DNA from: Zelonia costaricensis
Lineage: Eukaryota; Euglenozoa; Kinetoplastea; Trypanosomatida; Trypanosomatidae
Direction of reading: 5' to 3'
DNA length: 34,402 bases
NCBI GenBank assembly: GCA_030849075.1
Contig: JASAOO010003274.1
Location: 1 to 34,402, forward strand
The translations under genes and the position numbers were made by a program. Under the pieces are notes generated by a model. It saw only the letters and a list, made by a program, of their open reading frames with translations, did not search any database and had not been told where the DNA came from. Shown here in pieces: positions 10,513-17,597 of the stretch (position 1 is the first letter of the stretch; every line of letters starts with the position of its first letter).

Positions 10513-10804
10513 AACAGGGCAGCAAGACTGCCGCGATGCGAGGCGCACGGGGAGAGGGAAAGGGGAAGGGGAGGGAGGAGAGAGGAGGACGCGCGACAAA
10601 GGCACAGGCACACGCGCGCTTGGGCGAGCCGGCGCCGTCCCCGGCCCTCGGCTGAGCGCACGCGGGTCGCTGACACGCCTCGCTGCGCGCGCGGTCCCGC
10701 AATGAGGGCAGCGCAGAACAGAGAGGGGAGCGCGACGAGTGCGCCGGCTCGGCCGGGGAGGGTCGGAAAGCACGAGCATGTCGAGGTGCGAGTATCGGCG
10801 CTCC

Positions 10805-12025
10805 TCACATCGTGCTGCCGGGCACAAAAGGCATCGCCTTGACGTTTGTGCCAGGCCGCATCATCGCCGCGGCGGGGATCGCGTACCCCTGGGGAATGTG
10901 CGTCGGCTGCGCCATCATCATCGACGCGGCCCCGTACGGGAAGAAGTTTGGTGCGTTGTACACCATGCTCGGGGCGAACTGGGGCTGCTGCGCCACGTAC
11001 TGGATGGGCAGCGTGTAGAGCGGGTACGGCGTGTTCAGCTGCGGCTGTGTTTGCTGCGGCATCATGCCCCCCATCATCGGCATGTGCGGCTGCGGTGGGG
11101 CCATGGCCGCGGGCGGCATGGCTGTCGGCACCGGCGCGGCTTCGACAGGGGGCACGGACGGCGATGCGACGGGGGTGGGCTGCACGGTGGGGGCCGACGG
11201 GGATGCGAAGGCGCTGGTGGAGTTGGAGGCCGCGCTCGCGTACAACTCCGACAGCGACGCGCGAAGCTGCGGCTTTGGGGACGGCTTCGCCGCGGGCGGC
11301 ATCGCGAAGAGGTCTAGCGTGCCGCCCCAGAGGGGGTCGTGAAAGAGCGCCATGCTCGTCGGCCCCTCCACCGCGTCGGCCTTCTTCACGACGCCCTGGC
11401 CAGGGATGTTCGTGCCGGGGATGAACTCGAACTGGCCCGACGGGCCCGACGAGGACTCCTTCGGGTCGGGAAAAGTCGGGTCGTTCGGCTCCGGCGTCGC
11501 CGCTGCCGCCGCGGGTGACGGCGCGGCCGCGGGCGAGGCCATGCGCGGCGCGTGCTGCTGTTGCTGCTGGGCCGTCGGCTTGGGGCTGGGCGCCGATGGC
11601 GGCGGCGGTGGCGGCATGGACTTGGCCACCGGCACGGGGAGCGGCGTGGCCCTCGGCGCGGGTGCCGGCAAGGGCGCGGGCCGCGTCGCGGACGTCTGCT
11701 GCTGGGACGACGGCGGTTGCGGTGGGTCCTGCGTGGGCTTGCAGAGCTGCAGCTTCGCCAGGAGGGCGTTGAGGCTCTCCTGCTTACCCGTCATCGGCCG
11801 CGCCACGGGCGGCTGGGACGACGGCGGCGGCGGCGGTAGGGGCGCGACGGCGGCTGCCAGCTTTGGCTCAGGCGCGGGGGCGGCGGGTTGCGGCTCCTGC
11901 GTGCCCAGCAACTCGCTGGGGTCGCGGAGGCTGATGACCGTCATGTCGCAGGTCCTGCTCTTCCACACGTGGTGCCGCGTGAGCCCGCGCAGGCCGCCGT
12001 CCTCGGGCTTCCTCGCGCTCTCCAT
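10805..12025 (-). CDS. Pro/Ala/Gln-rich protein with PAM2-like motifs, function unknown
   Basis: A 406-residue, mostly disordered protein starting MESARKPEDG. Residues 1-41 are the only non-repetitive part. About 44-190 and 270-320 are Pro/Ala-rich, with poly-Pro runs and a Gln run near 153. Three segments resemble the PABP-binding PAM2 motif (LNxxAxxFxP): YNAPNFFPYG near 356-365, NVKAMPFVPG at the extreme C-terminus (394-403), and a weaker QFEFIPG near 198-204. There is no RNA-binding or enzymatic domain. FHDPLWGGTLDLF near 228-240 resembles endocytic adaptor peptides but lacks the acidic end of a clathrin box. The ATG at 12025 is the first; the frame stays open to 12058 only with a GTG. I infer, with low certainty, an mRNA-binding or translation-linked scaffold. 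That this is a real gene is clear from its codon use and collinear position. Confidence 0.75.
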   Translation of the reverse strand: MESARKPEDGGLRGLTRHHVWKSRTCDMTVISLRDPSELLGTQEPQPAAPAPEPKLAAAVAPLPPPPPSSQPPVARPMTGKQESLNALLAKLQLCKPTQDPPQPPSSQQQTSATRPAPLPAPAPRATPLPVPVAKSMPPPPPPSAPSPKPTAQQQQQHAPRMASPAAAPSPAAAAATPEPNDPTFPDPKESSSGPSGQFEFIPGTNIPGQGVVKKADAVEGPTSMALFHDPLWGGTLDLFAMPPAAKPSPKPQLRASLSELYASAASNSTSAFASPSAPTVQPTPVASPSVPPVEAAPVPTAMPPAAMAPPQPHMPMMGGMMPQQTQPQLNTPYPLYTLPIQYVAQQPQFAPSMVYNAPNFFPYGAASMMMAQPTHIPQGYAIPAAAMMRPGTNVKAMPFVPGSTM

Positions 12026-12921
12026 CAATCCCGTGCGCAGTCGCAGCCAGTTGCACACCAGTGAGCAGCCTTGGCGCCACCACGCAGTACGGTGGGCTGG
12101 GAGAGGGTGCTTGGGAGGTCAAAGCGAAGGAAGGGGCGGGCGGGGGCGGCAATGCAGTCGCGCAGCACAAAGTAGGGAAGCGAAGGGCCGGAGACGGAAG
12201 GGGAAGGAGGGATGCTGCGAGGCAACACCGTCGCTGACTTTCTGAGGTGGAAAGCAGCGTACGGTGTCGCACAAAGCGGAGAAGTTGGGTCGGTTTCACG
12301 GGAGAGTGAAGTACAGGGAGAAACACACAGCTCTCCTGTGGAACGCGTTAGCGGGGAGGGGAGAGGAAGGGGGAAAGGGGCGACGTAAGAGGACGTAGTG
12401 AGCGAGGAGGAGGAGGGGCGATGTGACGGGGTGGGTGCGACGACTGCAGAAGAGAATAGAGGCGCGTGCGAGCTCTCAAGCAAGACCACCGAGGGGTCCG
12501 TGCTGGCATCACCTGCGCACGCCCAAGGTGCCACCGCGATCGCAACAGAATCTTATTTGTTCTCTTCAACAGCTCTACTGTGCGGACGGACTCGCGCAAT
12601 CGGTCTGTCGCGCTACAGCGGAAGCGCGTGGACTGCCGTGTGCTTGTGCGCATATCAGGGTGCGTGGTTCGGCTGCTCAGTCGCAGAACTCGTGGACGGA
12701 GTGAACAGAAGGGACTGGGGCTCTGCCGCCGACTGGCAGCCACGAGGCAAACGGAAGTGGGACCCGGTGACGCACGTCCTCGCGCTCGGCGCACGACCCG
12801 CTCACCGGATGTGCAAAAGTTGGCAGGGGAGAACAGCACACCGCACGGGCACACTGCGCCTCGCACCCGCTCTCCTACTGCTTTGCCCCCACCCCCACCC
12901 CCTCAAGGACGTTCGCGCGTT
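12026..12921. other. Spacer between C53-like and Pro-rich protein genes
   Basis: About 0.9 kb. The + strand is purine-rich at 12120-12200 and 12350-12420. A candidate acceptor AG for the Pro-rich gene is at 12109-12110, with others at 12096-12097 and 12067-12068, so the 5' UTR could be about 40-85 nt. No upstream ATG was found between 12026 and 12110. No gene seen. Confidence 0.5.
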
Positions 12922-14094
12922 TCAGCTGATGTACTTGTTCAAGTCACCAACAATGAGGATCTTGCGGTCGGGAAACATGCCGCCCAGGTTAACCAGCGCC
13001 ACATCCCGCATGCTCTTGAGCTTCGCCAGGAGCTCGTCGTGCTGGGGCCGCAGCCTCGCCAGTTCCTCCTCGGCGTCGTGCATCTTGGCTTGGTGCGCGA
13101 CAGCCCGGTTGCGCGCTACCATCATCTGCTGCTCGAAGCGGTCGATGCGGTCGACAAACGCGTCCTTGGCGCGGTAGCTCTCCCGCATGCGGGCCAGCTC
13201 GCCCTCCTTCGCTGTGGAAAGGACGCCACGCATCGTGTCCGCGGCGGCGGCGCCGTCGAGCTGCTCCGCGGTGCCCCGCTCGCGGCAAAAGCACGCCGCG
13301 GCCTGCAGCTCCGCCGCGACGCTGACACGGTGCTTCGCGCTCGAGAGGTCGACGGAGAAGTGGTGCCCGTCTGCCACCGGCAGCGCCTCGTCCTCCTCCG
13401 CGCGCACCTCCAGCTCGGCGGCGTCCCAGTTGATCTCCACCGCCGCCACCACCGGCGCCGCCGCCGCCACCGCAGCCGCCCCTCCGTCGTCGCCGTCGTC
13501 GCCCCAGTCGATTTGGGGCCCGGCCGCGTCGTCTTCGTCTGCCGCCGTTGCCGCGCCGGCGTCCGTGGCGTCCGCCGCGGCGAAGTCCGCCTCGCTCAGC
13601 GCCCGCTGCAGCCACGGGAAGTGCGCGGCAAAGGGGTCGTCGCCGTAGCAGCCAGCCGCCGTGCTGGCGAGCAGCTCGTTGTAGGCGGCCTTGAGCGCCG
13701 CGACGCGGGTGCGCGCGTAGGCCTGGAACGCCGCGTTGACCAGCGCGCGTGCCTCGCCGACGCGCTGGTCGACGGCCTGCACCACGTCCACCCCGCTTCC
13801 AGCCGGCAGCTCGACGCCGTACTCGCGCAGCAGGGCAGCCCGCCGCTCTTGCAGCTTCTGCTGCGTGCGCTGCGCCTCCTCGCCGACGCGGTGGCACTCC
13901 TCGACAGCCGTCTCGTTGCGCTTTATTTGTTTCTCGATGGCTGGGATGTCGTACTGGGCCACCTGCACCAGGCGCGGGGCGATGGAGAGGAGCTCGGCGT
14001 ACTCCTTCTTGTGCTTGCGCGCGAAGACCACCTTGCGATCCTCAAGCCACTCCTCCATCTGCTGGTAGTGAATGGAGATGGGCTGCGACGCCAT
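12922..14094 (-). CDS. CDK5RAP3/C53 (LZAP)-like protein, putative UFM1-linked ER-phagy receptor
   Basis: A 390-residue protein starting MASQPISIHY. The N-terminus (QPISIHYQQMEEWLEDRK) aligns with human CDK5RAP3 (VPIDIQTSKLLDWLVDRR). Residues 48-95 (YDIPAIEKQIKRNE, then REYGV) match its YEIPSLKKQIAK, then QYGI. Both proteins are helical at the ends with an acidic disordered middle. That middle carries the hallmark IDWG at 195-198 and a variant INWD at 221-224; human C53 has several IDWG copies. IDWG-type motifs are shuffled ATG8-interacting motifs that bind ATG8 and UFM1. The end (ILIVGDLN) matches the plant/animal C-terminus VNxxGxxN type. C53 works with UFL1 and DDRGK1 in UFMylation and ER-phagy of stalled ribosomes. 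The ATG at 14094 is the first after a strong acceptor at 14217-14218. Confidence 0.8.
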   Translation of the reverse strand: MASQPISIHYQQMEEWLEDRKVVFARKHKKEYAELLSIAPRLVQVAQYDIPAIEKQIKRNETAVEECHRVGEEAQRTQQKLQERRAALLREYGVELPAGSGVDVVQAVDQRVGEARALVNAAFQAYARTRVAALKAAYNELLASTAAGCYGDDPFAAHFPWLQRALSEADFAAADATDAGAATAADEDDAAGPQIDWGDDGDDGGAAAVAAAAPVVAAVEINWDAAELEVRAEEDEALPVADGHHFSVDLSSAKHRVSVAAELQAAACFCRERGTAEQLDGAAAADTMRGVLSTAKEGELARMRESYRAKDAFVDRIDRFEQQMMVARNRAVAHQAKMHDAEEELARLRPQHDELLAKLKSMRDVALVNLGGMFPDRKILIVGDLNKYIS

Positions 14095-14216
14095 GGCTGT
14101 GGCGGTGTGCGTCGACGTTGCGCGGTGTCCTTGTGAAAGCAACTTGCCCACCCTGGTGGTGAGCCACACAAGGCGCCGGGCTTCAAGGGACGCCAGAACC
14201 CGCAGCGACGCCAGAG

Positions 14217-14218
14217 CT
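14217..14218 (-). promoter_or_regulatory. Predicted spliced-leader acceptor AG for the C53-like gene
   Basis: The sense strand reads a T-rich tract (complement of 14219-14243, TTTTTCTTTTTC) running directly into AG. The following 122 nt contain no ATG until the start at 14094, so this site decides the start codon. Confidence 0.65.
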
Positions 14219-15015
14219 GAAAAAGAAAAAGCACGAGAGCACCGCCGCGCACTGCGCTGCAGCTTCAGAACGAACCTTCAGATGGGCGTGGAAGCGGTAG
14301 CATCAACACGAAAACAAAAGCGAGGGCAGCGCGTCACGCAGACAAGGAGAGGACGGTGGAGTGTGACAGAGAGAGCGAAGAAGCGGCGCGCGTTGCGTGG
14401 AACGCGGGGGCGCGCACGAGGCGCAGCGCAGCGCTCACCGCTGAAATGCCGCGGTGAGCGCTGCGGGGGTAGCGAGAGGCGCGCACGCGTGGTAGAAAGA
14501 CAGCGAAGAGAGAGGGGCCCCACCGTCTACACACGCGCAGCGCCACGACACACACCACCTTCGCAGTGATGGACAGCGGCGATGCGGCGTCGGACAGAGA
14601 GCACGCGGCGTAGCTCACGCGCAGTAAGTCTGTGCTGTGTGAAGCGCCATCGTGCGTGGTCGTCGCGAGGCGTCGTCACATGGCGACCGTGTTCTCTCCC
14701 TCACCGGCCCCGCTGACATTGCGAGGAGGCAGCGGCGGGTTGGAGTGTCGTTTTACATTGCATGACTTACGGTTGTTGTTGCATTGGTGCTTTTTGGGGG
14801 GTTTCTACGCTACAATTATCATCTCCCTAGAGGCTAAAGGTGGGTCTGTGTGTCCACGCGCTCGTGCGTCGCGACCGCAACTGGGTTCGAGGTTGTCCGC
14901 CTGCCGCCGCGTGTCGAGAAAGTCGAGCACGTAGAGAACCACGTGCTGGGTGTGCGGCGTTGCGGCGAGCAAGGAGGAGGAGGAGGAGGCGGCGGAGGAT
15001 ACGCACTGGATGCGC
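14219..15015. other. Spacer between ATP synthase subunit and C53-like genes
   Basis: About 0.8 kb with the ATP synthase 3' UTR and the C53 splice signals. Its marked feature is the perfect hairpin at 14427-14465. No gene seen. Confidence 0.6.
14427..14465. repeat. Perfect 15-bp GC-rich inverted repeat (hairpin)
   Basis: Arm cgcagcgctcaccgc at 14427-14441 is exactly complementary to gcggtgagcgctgcg at 14451-14465; the loop is tgaaatgcc. It lies about 550 nt beyond the ATP synthase stop and 210 nt before the C53 acceptor, so it is in the ATP synthase 3' UTR or the region discarded between mRNAs. Function unknown. Confidence 0.9.
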
Positions 15016-15561
15016 TCACATGTGCTTGAGAGCCTGGATGACGGACTCGAGCACGCCGATACGCACCTCAACCACCGACTTCGCCTTCTCATCCTTGGCG
15101 CTACTGAGGGACGCCTGCTGCTGCCCCAGCGCCTTCTCGGCGGCGTCGAGGTCGAGGTCCGCGAGGGGGATGCACTCGACGCAGTTGATGTCGCAGGAGC
15201 CCTCGTTGTTGACGTGCGCAAAGCCGCCGCTCGTGAAGAACTTCTTGATCGCACCGTCCGGCATCTCGACCGTGAGCGGCGCCGGGGCGAGCTGCGTGAT
15301 CTCGTACGCGTGGCCCGGGTAGATGCCACTCTCGCCGTTGACGCCGGTGATCGTGACGCACTTCACAGGGGTCTCCTTGAAGAGGAACTCGTCCTGACGG
15401 GTGACGGTGAGGCGCAGCGTCTCCATGTTCTCGTAGCCGGAGTGAATGTCCTTGTCGACAACCTTGTGCTCGAGGAACTCGAAGGCCTCGGGCAGGTCGT
15501 GGAAGTCGGCGAGCAGCGGCATCGTGCGCGCCACCAGGCGGCGGCCAGAGAAGCGGAACAT
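15016..15561 (-). CDS. Mitochondrial F1 ATP synthase delta subunit (bacterial epsilon homologue)
   Basis: A 181-residue protein starting MFRFSGRRLVARTMPLL, a basic, acid-free leader typical of a mitochondrial presequence. The mature part contains the beta-sandwich of the F1 epsilon/delta family: VTITGVNGESGIYPGHAYEI, then APAPLTVEMPDG, then KKFFTSGGFAHVNN. The usual bacterial form is GxxGxxPGH, then GGF.EV. The C-terminal helical domain (DLDAAEKAL, then VVEVRIGVLESVIQAL) is complete. The subunit sits on the central stalk with gamma and epsilon at the foot of F1 and couples proton flow to ATP synthesis. Trypanosomatid records often call it 'epsilon chain' after the bacterial name. Length and both domains are normal. 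An acceptor AG 21 nt upstream supports the start. Confidence 0.9.
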   Translation of the reverse strand: MFRFSGRRLVARTMPLLADFHDLPEAFEFLEHKVVDKDIHSGYENMETLRLTVTRQDEFLFKETPVKCVTITGVNGESGIYPGHAYEITQLAPAPLTVEMPDGAIKKFFTSGGFAHVNNEGSCDINCVECIPLADLDLDAAEKALGQQQASLSSAKDEKAKSVVEVRIGVLESVIQALKHM

Positions 15562-15582
15562 CTCCTACGGTGCGGCGAGCGG

Positions 15583-15584
15583 CT
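15583..15584 (-). promoter_or_regulatory. Predicted spliced-leader acceptor AG for ATP synthase subunit
   Basis: First AG (GCAG) on the sense strand after the pyrimidine tract complementary to about 15588-15612. It gives a 21-nt 5' UTR without an upstream ATG. Confidence 0.55.
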
Positions 15585-16421
15585 GCGATGGGTGAGGATT
15601 GGGGGAGAGGAACTCGGGGAGTGCGAACACGTTCAGTCGTTAAGGAGCGGTGAGGCTGCCAGGTGGATGCGAGAAACTCAAGACTTGAGCAGGTGCGCTC
15701 ACGTTGCTACTCCTGCAAGGAAACAGGCGCAGGTGTTGTTGTTGTTTTGTAGGAGAGTCGAATGGGGAGCAGCGGAAGGTGGTCCGCGCGCCGCGTGACA
15801 CAAGGACAAATACGGTATTTTTGTTTTTTTTTCAAACGCCGGTGAGACAAGTAAAAGAAGCGAGGAGAATTCGTGTGCATAAGAAAACGACCAGCTGCGC
15901 AGATCGAAGCCGCGGCTGCCTCTTACCCACTCCTTGTCTCGGCAGCTTCTCGTAGGTCAGCTGCGATGGAAGCGCTTCATGGAGAGCCGAGCAAGTGGGG
16001 AACAGCCTGGGGCGCAATGCTCGCACGCAAGCGTAGCGGCGAACGAAAACACACACGCCCCAGCTGCCGGTGCGCCCCCTCGTGGTGCACGGTGCGTGAC
16101 TCACAGGGAGCACTCGCACGCGCCTCGTCGAGGTGGACGCAACACACCGGGACCAAGCAGTTGGGCGAAAAAGCTGCGCGGACGCCGTGCCCGCGACAGT
16201 GCACCACTCGCCTTGTGTGTCGTGTGCGTGTGTGTGTGCGTGTGTGCGGGGGGGAAGGGGGAGGGGGGCTTTGTTTTTGTTTTGGGAATGGAGGAAGTGA
16301 AAATCAATAAATGAACGCAGCCAGCATGCGGTCACGCGCGCTTGGAGCGTCACGCTCGGCAGGGAGGAAAGGCAAAGGCAAAGGCGCTAGGCATGCGCAC
16401 GTGCGATGCGAGCACACAGCC
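15585..16421. other. Spacer between uS11 and ATP synthase subunit
   Basis: About 0.8 kb holding the uS11 3' UTR. A TG-rich stretch is at 16217-16246, followed by a G-rich run (16247-16268). T-rich + strand tracts are at 15818-15834. No gene seen. Confidence 0.6.
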
Positions 16422-16856
16422 TTACAGGCGGCGACCACGGCGGGAGCCCTTGCGGCGGGTGGAGTCGGTCGGGATCGGGGTGACATCCTCGATGCGGCCA
16501 ATCTTCATGCCAGCGCGGGCGAGCGCGCGGAGGGCGGCCTGGGCACCCGGGCCCGGGGACTTGGTGCGCACACCACCGACGGCGCGCATCTTGACGTGCA
16601 GGGCGTTGATGCCGCACTCCTTGCAGCGCGCCACGACGTCCTGGGCGGCCATCATGGCAGCGTACGGGGAGGACTCATCGCGGTCCGCCTTCACCTTCAT
16701 ACCGCCGGTGACCTTCACGTACGTTTCGCGGCCGGACGTGTCCGTCACGTGCACGAACGTGTCGTTGAAGGAGGCGAAAATGTGCACGACGCCGTACACG
16801 AGGTCGCCCTTCTTCACGTTCGGGCCGTACTCCTTGACTTCCTGCTTCTTGGACAT
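16422..16856 (-). CDS. RPS14: 40S ribosomal protein uS11 (S14)
   Basis: A 144-residue protein beginning [20 protein letters not shown]. The whole uS11 domain is present: [20 protein letters not shown], then [20 protein letters not shown], then [20 protein letters not shown], then [20 protein letters not shown]. The highly conserved basic tail with [18 protein letters not shown] ends it. uS11 is a platform protein of the small cytosolic subunit that binds 18S rRNA near the mRNA exit. Length equals that of other eukaryotes. The ATG at 16856 is chosen because homology starts there and an acceptor lies only 13 nt upstream; the in-frame extension above it is low-complexity. Strongly biased GC-ending codons suggest high expression. 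Confidence 0.97.
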   Translation of the reverse strand: MSKKQEVKEYGPNVKKGDLVYGVVHIFASFNDTFVHVTDTSGRETYVKVTGGMKVKADRDESSPYAAMMAAQDVVARCKECGINALHVKMRAVGGVRTKSPGPGAQAALRALARAGMKIGRIEDVTPIPTDSTRRKGSRRGRRL

Positions 16857-16869
16857 TCTGGCAACCTTT

Positions 16870-16871
16870 CT
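16870..16871 (-). promoter_or_regulatory. Predicted spliced-leader acceptor AG for uS11
   Basis: First AG (CCAG) on the sense strand after the tract CTCTCTTTCTTCTC (complement of about 16884-16898). It gives a 13-nt 5' UTR. Confidence 0.6.
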
Positions 16872-17597
16872 GGTGCAAACCAGAGAAGAAAGAGAGCGCA
16901 GCACGGAGACAAGTCGTGTGTGTGTGTGTGTGTGTGTGGGTGTATGTGGCAGTGCGTGTGTGGCAGCACACGGAAAGTGGGGCGTGCAGCAACGCAGAAA
17001 GGTGCAGACAGCACACAAACCCCAAAAAGGAGGAATAGCGACGAGGATACGCGTCGGTGGGGGAGAGAAGGGGGAGGGTGGGTAGAGGTGGAGTGCAGGG
17101 GTAGAGGAGCGTGTATTTCAGGAGCACTAGAAGCAGCTTGCACTGCCGCAACGGCAGCAAGAGCGCTTGTGGGACACGGCGTGGCCAGAAGACGCGACGC
17201 AGCAACACACACAAGGCAACGGGCGCAGCTCCGTCGCTATGCCAGCGGGGGAGGGGGAAAGGGGTGCACCGGGCTTACGGGTTGGGCAAGGGGAGGCACC
17301 GCACAGACGACGCGCACCACGGAGAGGAAACCAACAAGAAAATACACACACAAAAGCAACAGGCGACGTCGTCGACTGCAATCGGCGCGAGCGTCTCTAC
17401 GCAAGGGCGAACAGTCATCACTGCATTCGCCAAGCGAGCAAAAGAAAAGACCCACAACACAAAAGACGCGTCGGCCGCGTCCCGCTAAGTGCGTGTGATG
17501 CACAAACACACACACACGCACATGCACACATACTCTTTTTTTTTTCGTTTCTTTATTTGTAGGTTGTGTTCAAACGGCTTTACCATAGCGTTACCTT
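16872..17597. other. Spacer between SR protein kinase and uS11
   Basis: About 0.7 kb. It holds a TG microsatellite (16916-16938), a purine-rich + strand block (17050-17110) and an AC-rich stretch (17501-17530) close to the kinase stop. No gene seen. Confidence 0.6.
16916..16938. repeat. TG dinucleotide microsatellite
   Basis: Uninterrupted TG repeat on the + strand, CA on the sense strand, about 45 nt upstream of the predicted uS11 acceptor and just beyond its pyrimidine tract. Confidence 0.9.

Larger units (their letters stand above)
8081..10804. other. Spacer between Pro-rich protein gene and cyclin
   Basis: About 2.7 kb. It holds the 34-bp duplication with an N (8122-8190), a G10 run near 10017-10026, a long purine-rich + strand block (10200-10440) and an AC/CGCA repeat (10466-10512). 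The longest frames (9829-10842 + and 9849-10808 -) are Arg- or Ser/Cys/Leu-rich translations of these biased tracts without a domain. No gene called. Confidence 0.6.

Noticed and set aside
9829..10842. + strand frame of 337 codons and its minus-strand partner of 319 codons
   Set aside because: Arg/Gly/Lys/Glu-rich on one strand and Ser/Leu/Cys/Pro-rich on the other, as expected from a purine-rich tract plus an AC repeat.
10805..12025. Clathrin adaptor (epsin-like) identity for the Pro-rich protein from DPLW and LDLF peptides
   Set aside because: No ENTH/ANTH domain, and LDLFA lacks the acidic residue of a clathrin box.
12026..12058. 11-residue upstream extension of the Pro-rich protein
   Set aside because: It would start with GTG; the first ATG is at 12025.
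11352..12245. + strand frame (297 codons) opposite the Pro-rich gene
   Set aside because: A Gly/Ala-rich shadow of the proline codons; no start context, no domain, wrong strand for the unit.
12466..14136. Long + strand open frame (556 codons) opposite the C53-like gene
   Set aside because: It is antisense to a gene with clear homology; the GC-rich third positions of the real gene remove stop codons on the other strand. Its translation (Arg/Val/His/Leu-rich) shows no domain.
14095..14169. 25-residue in-frame extension of the C53-like protein that looks like a mitochondrial presequence
   Set aside because: The codon at 14167-14169 is GTG, no ATG occurs in the extension, and the first ATG after the acceptor at 14217-14218 is the one at 14094, where homology begins.
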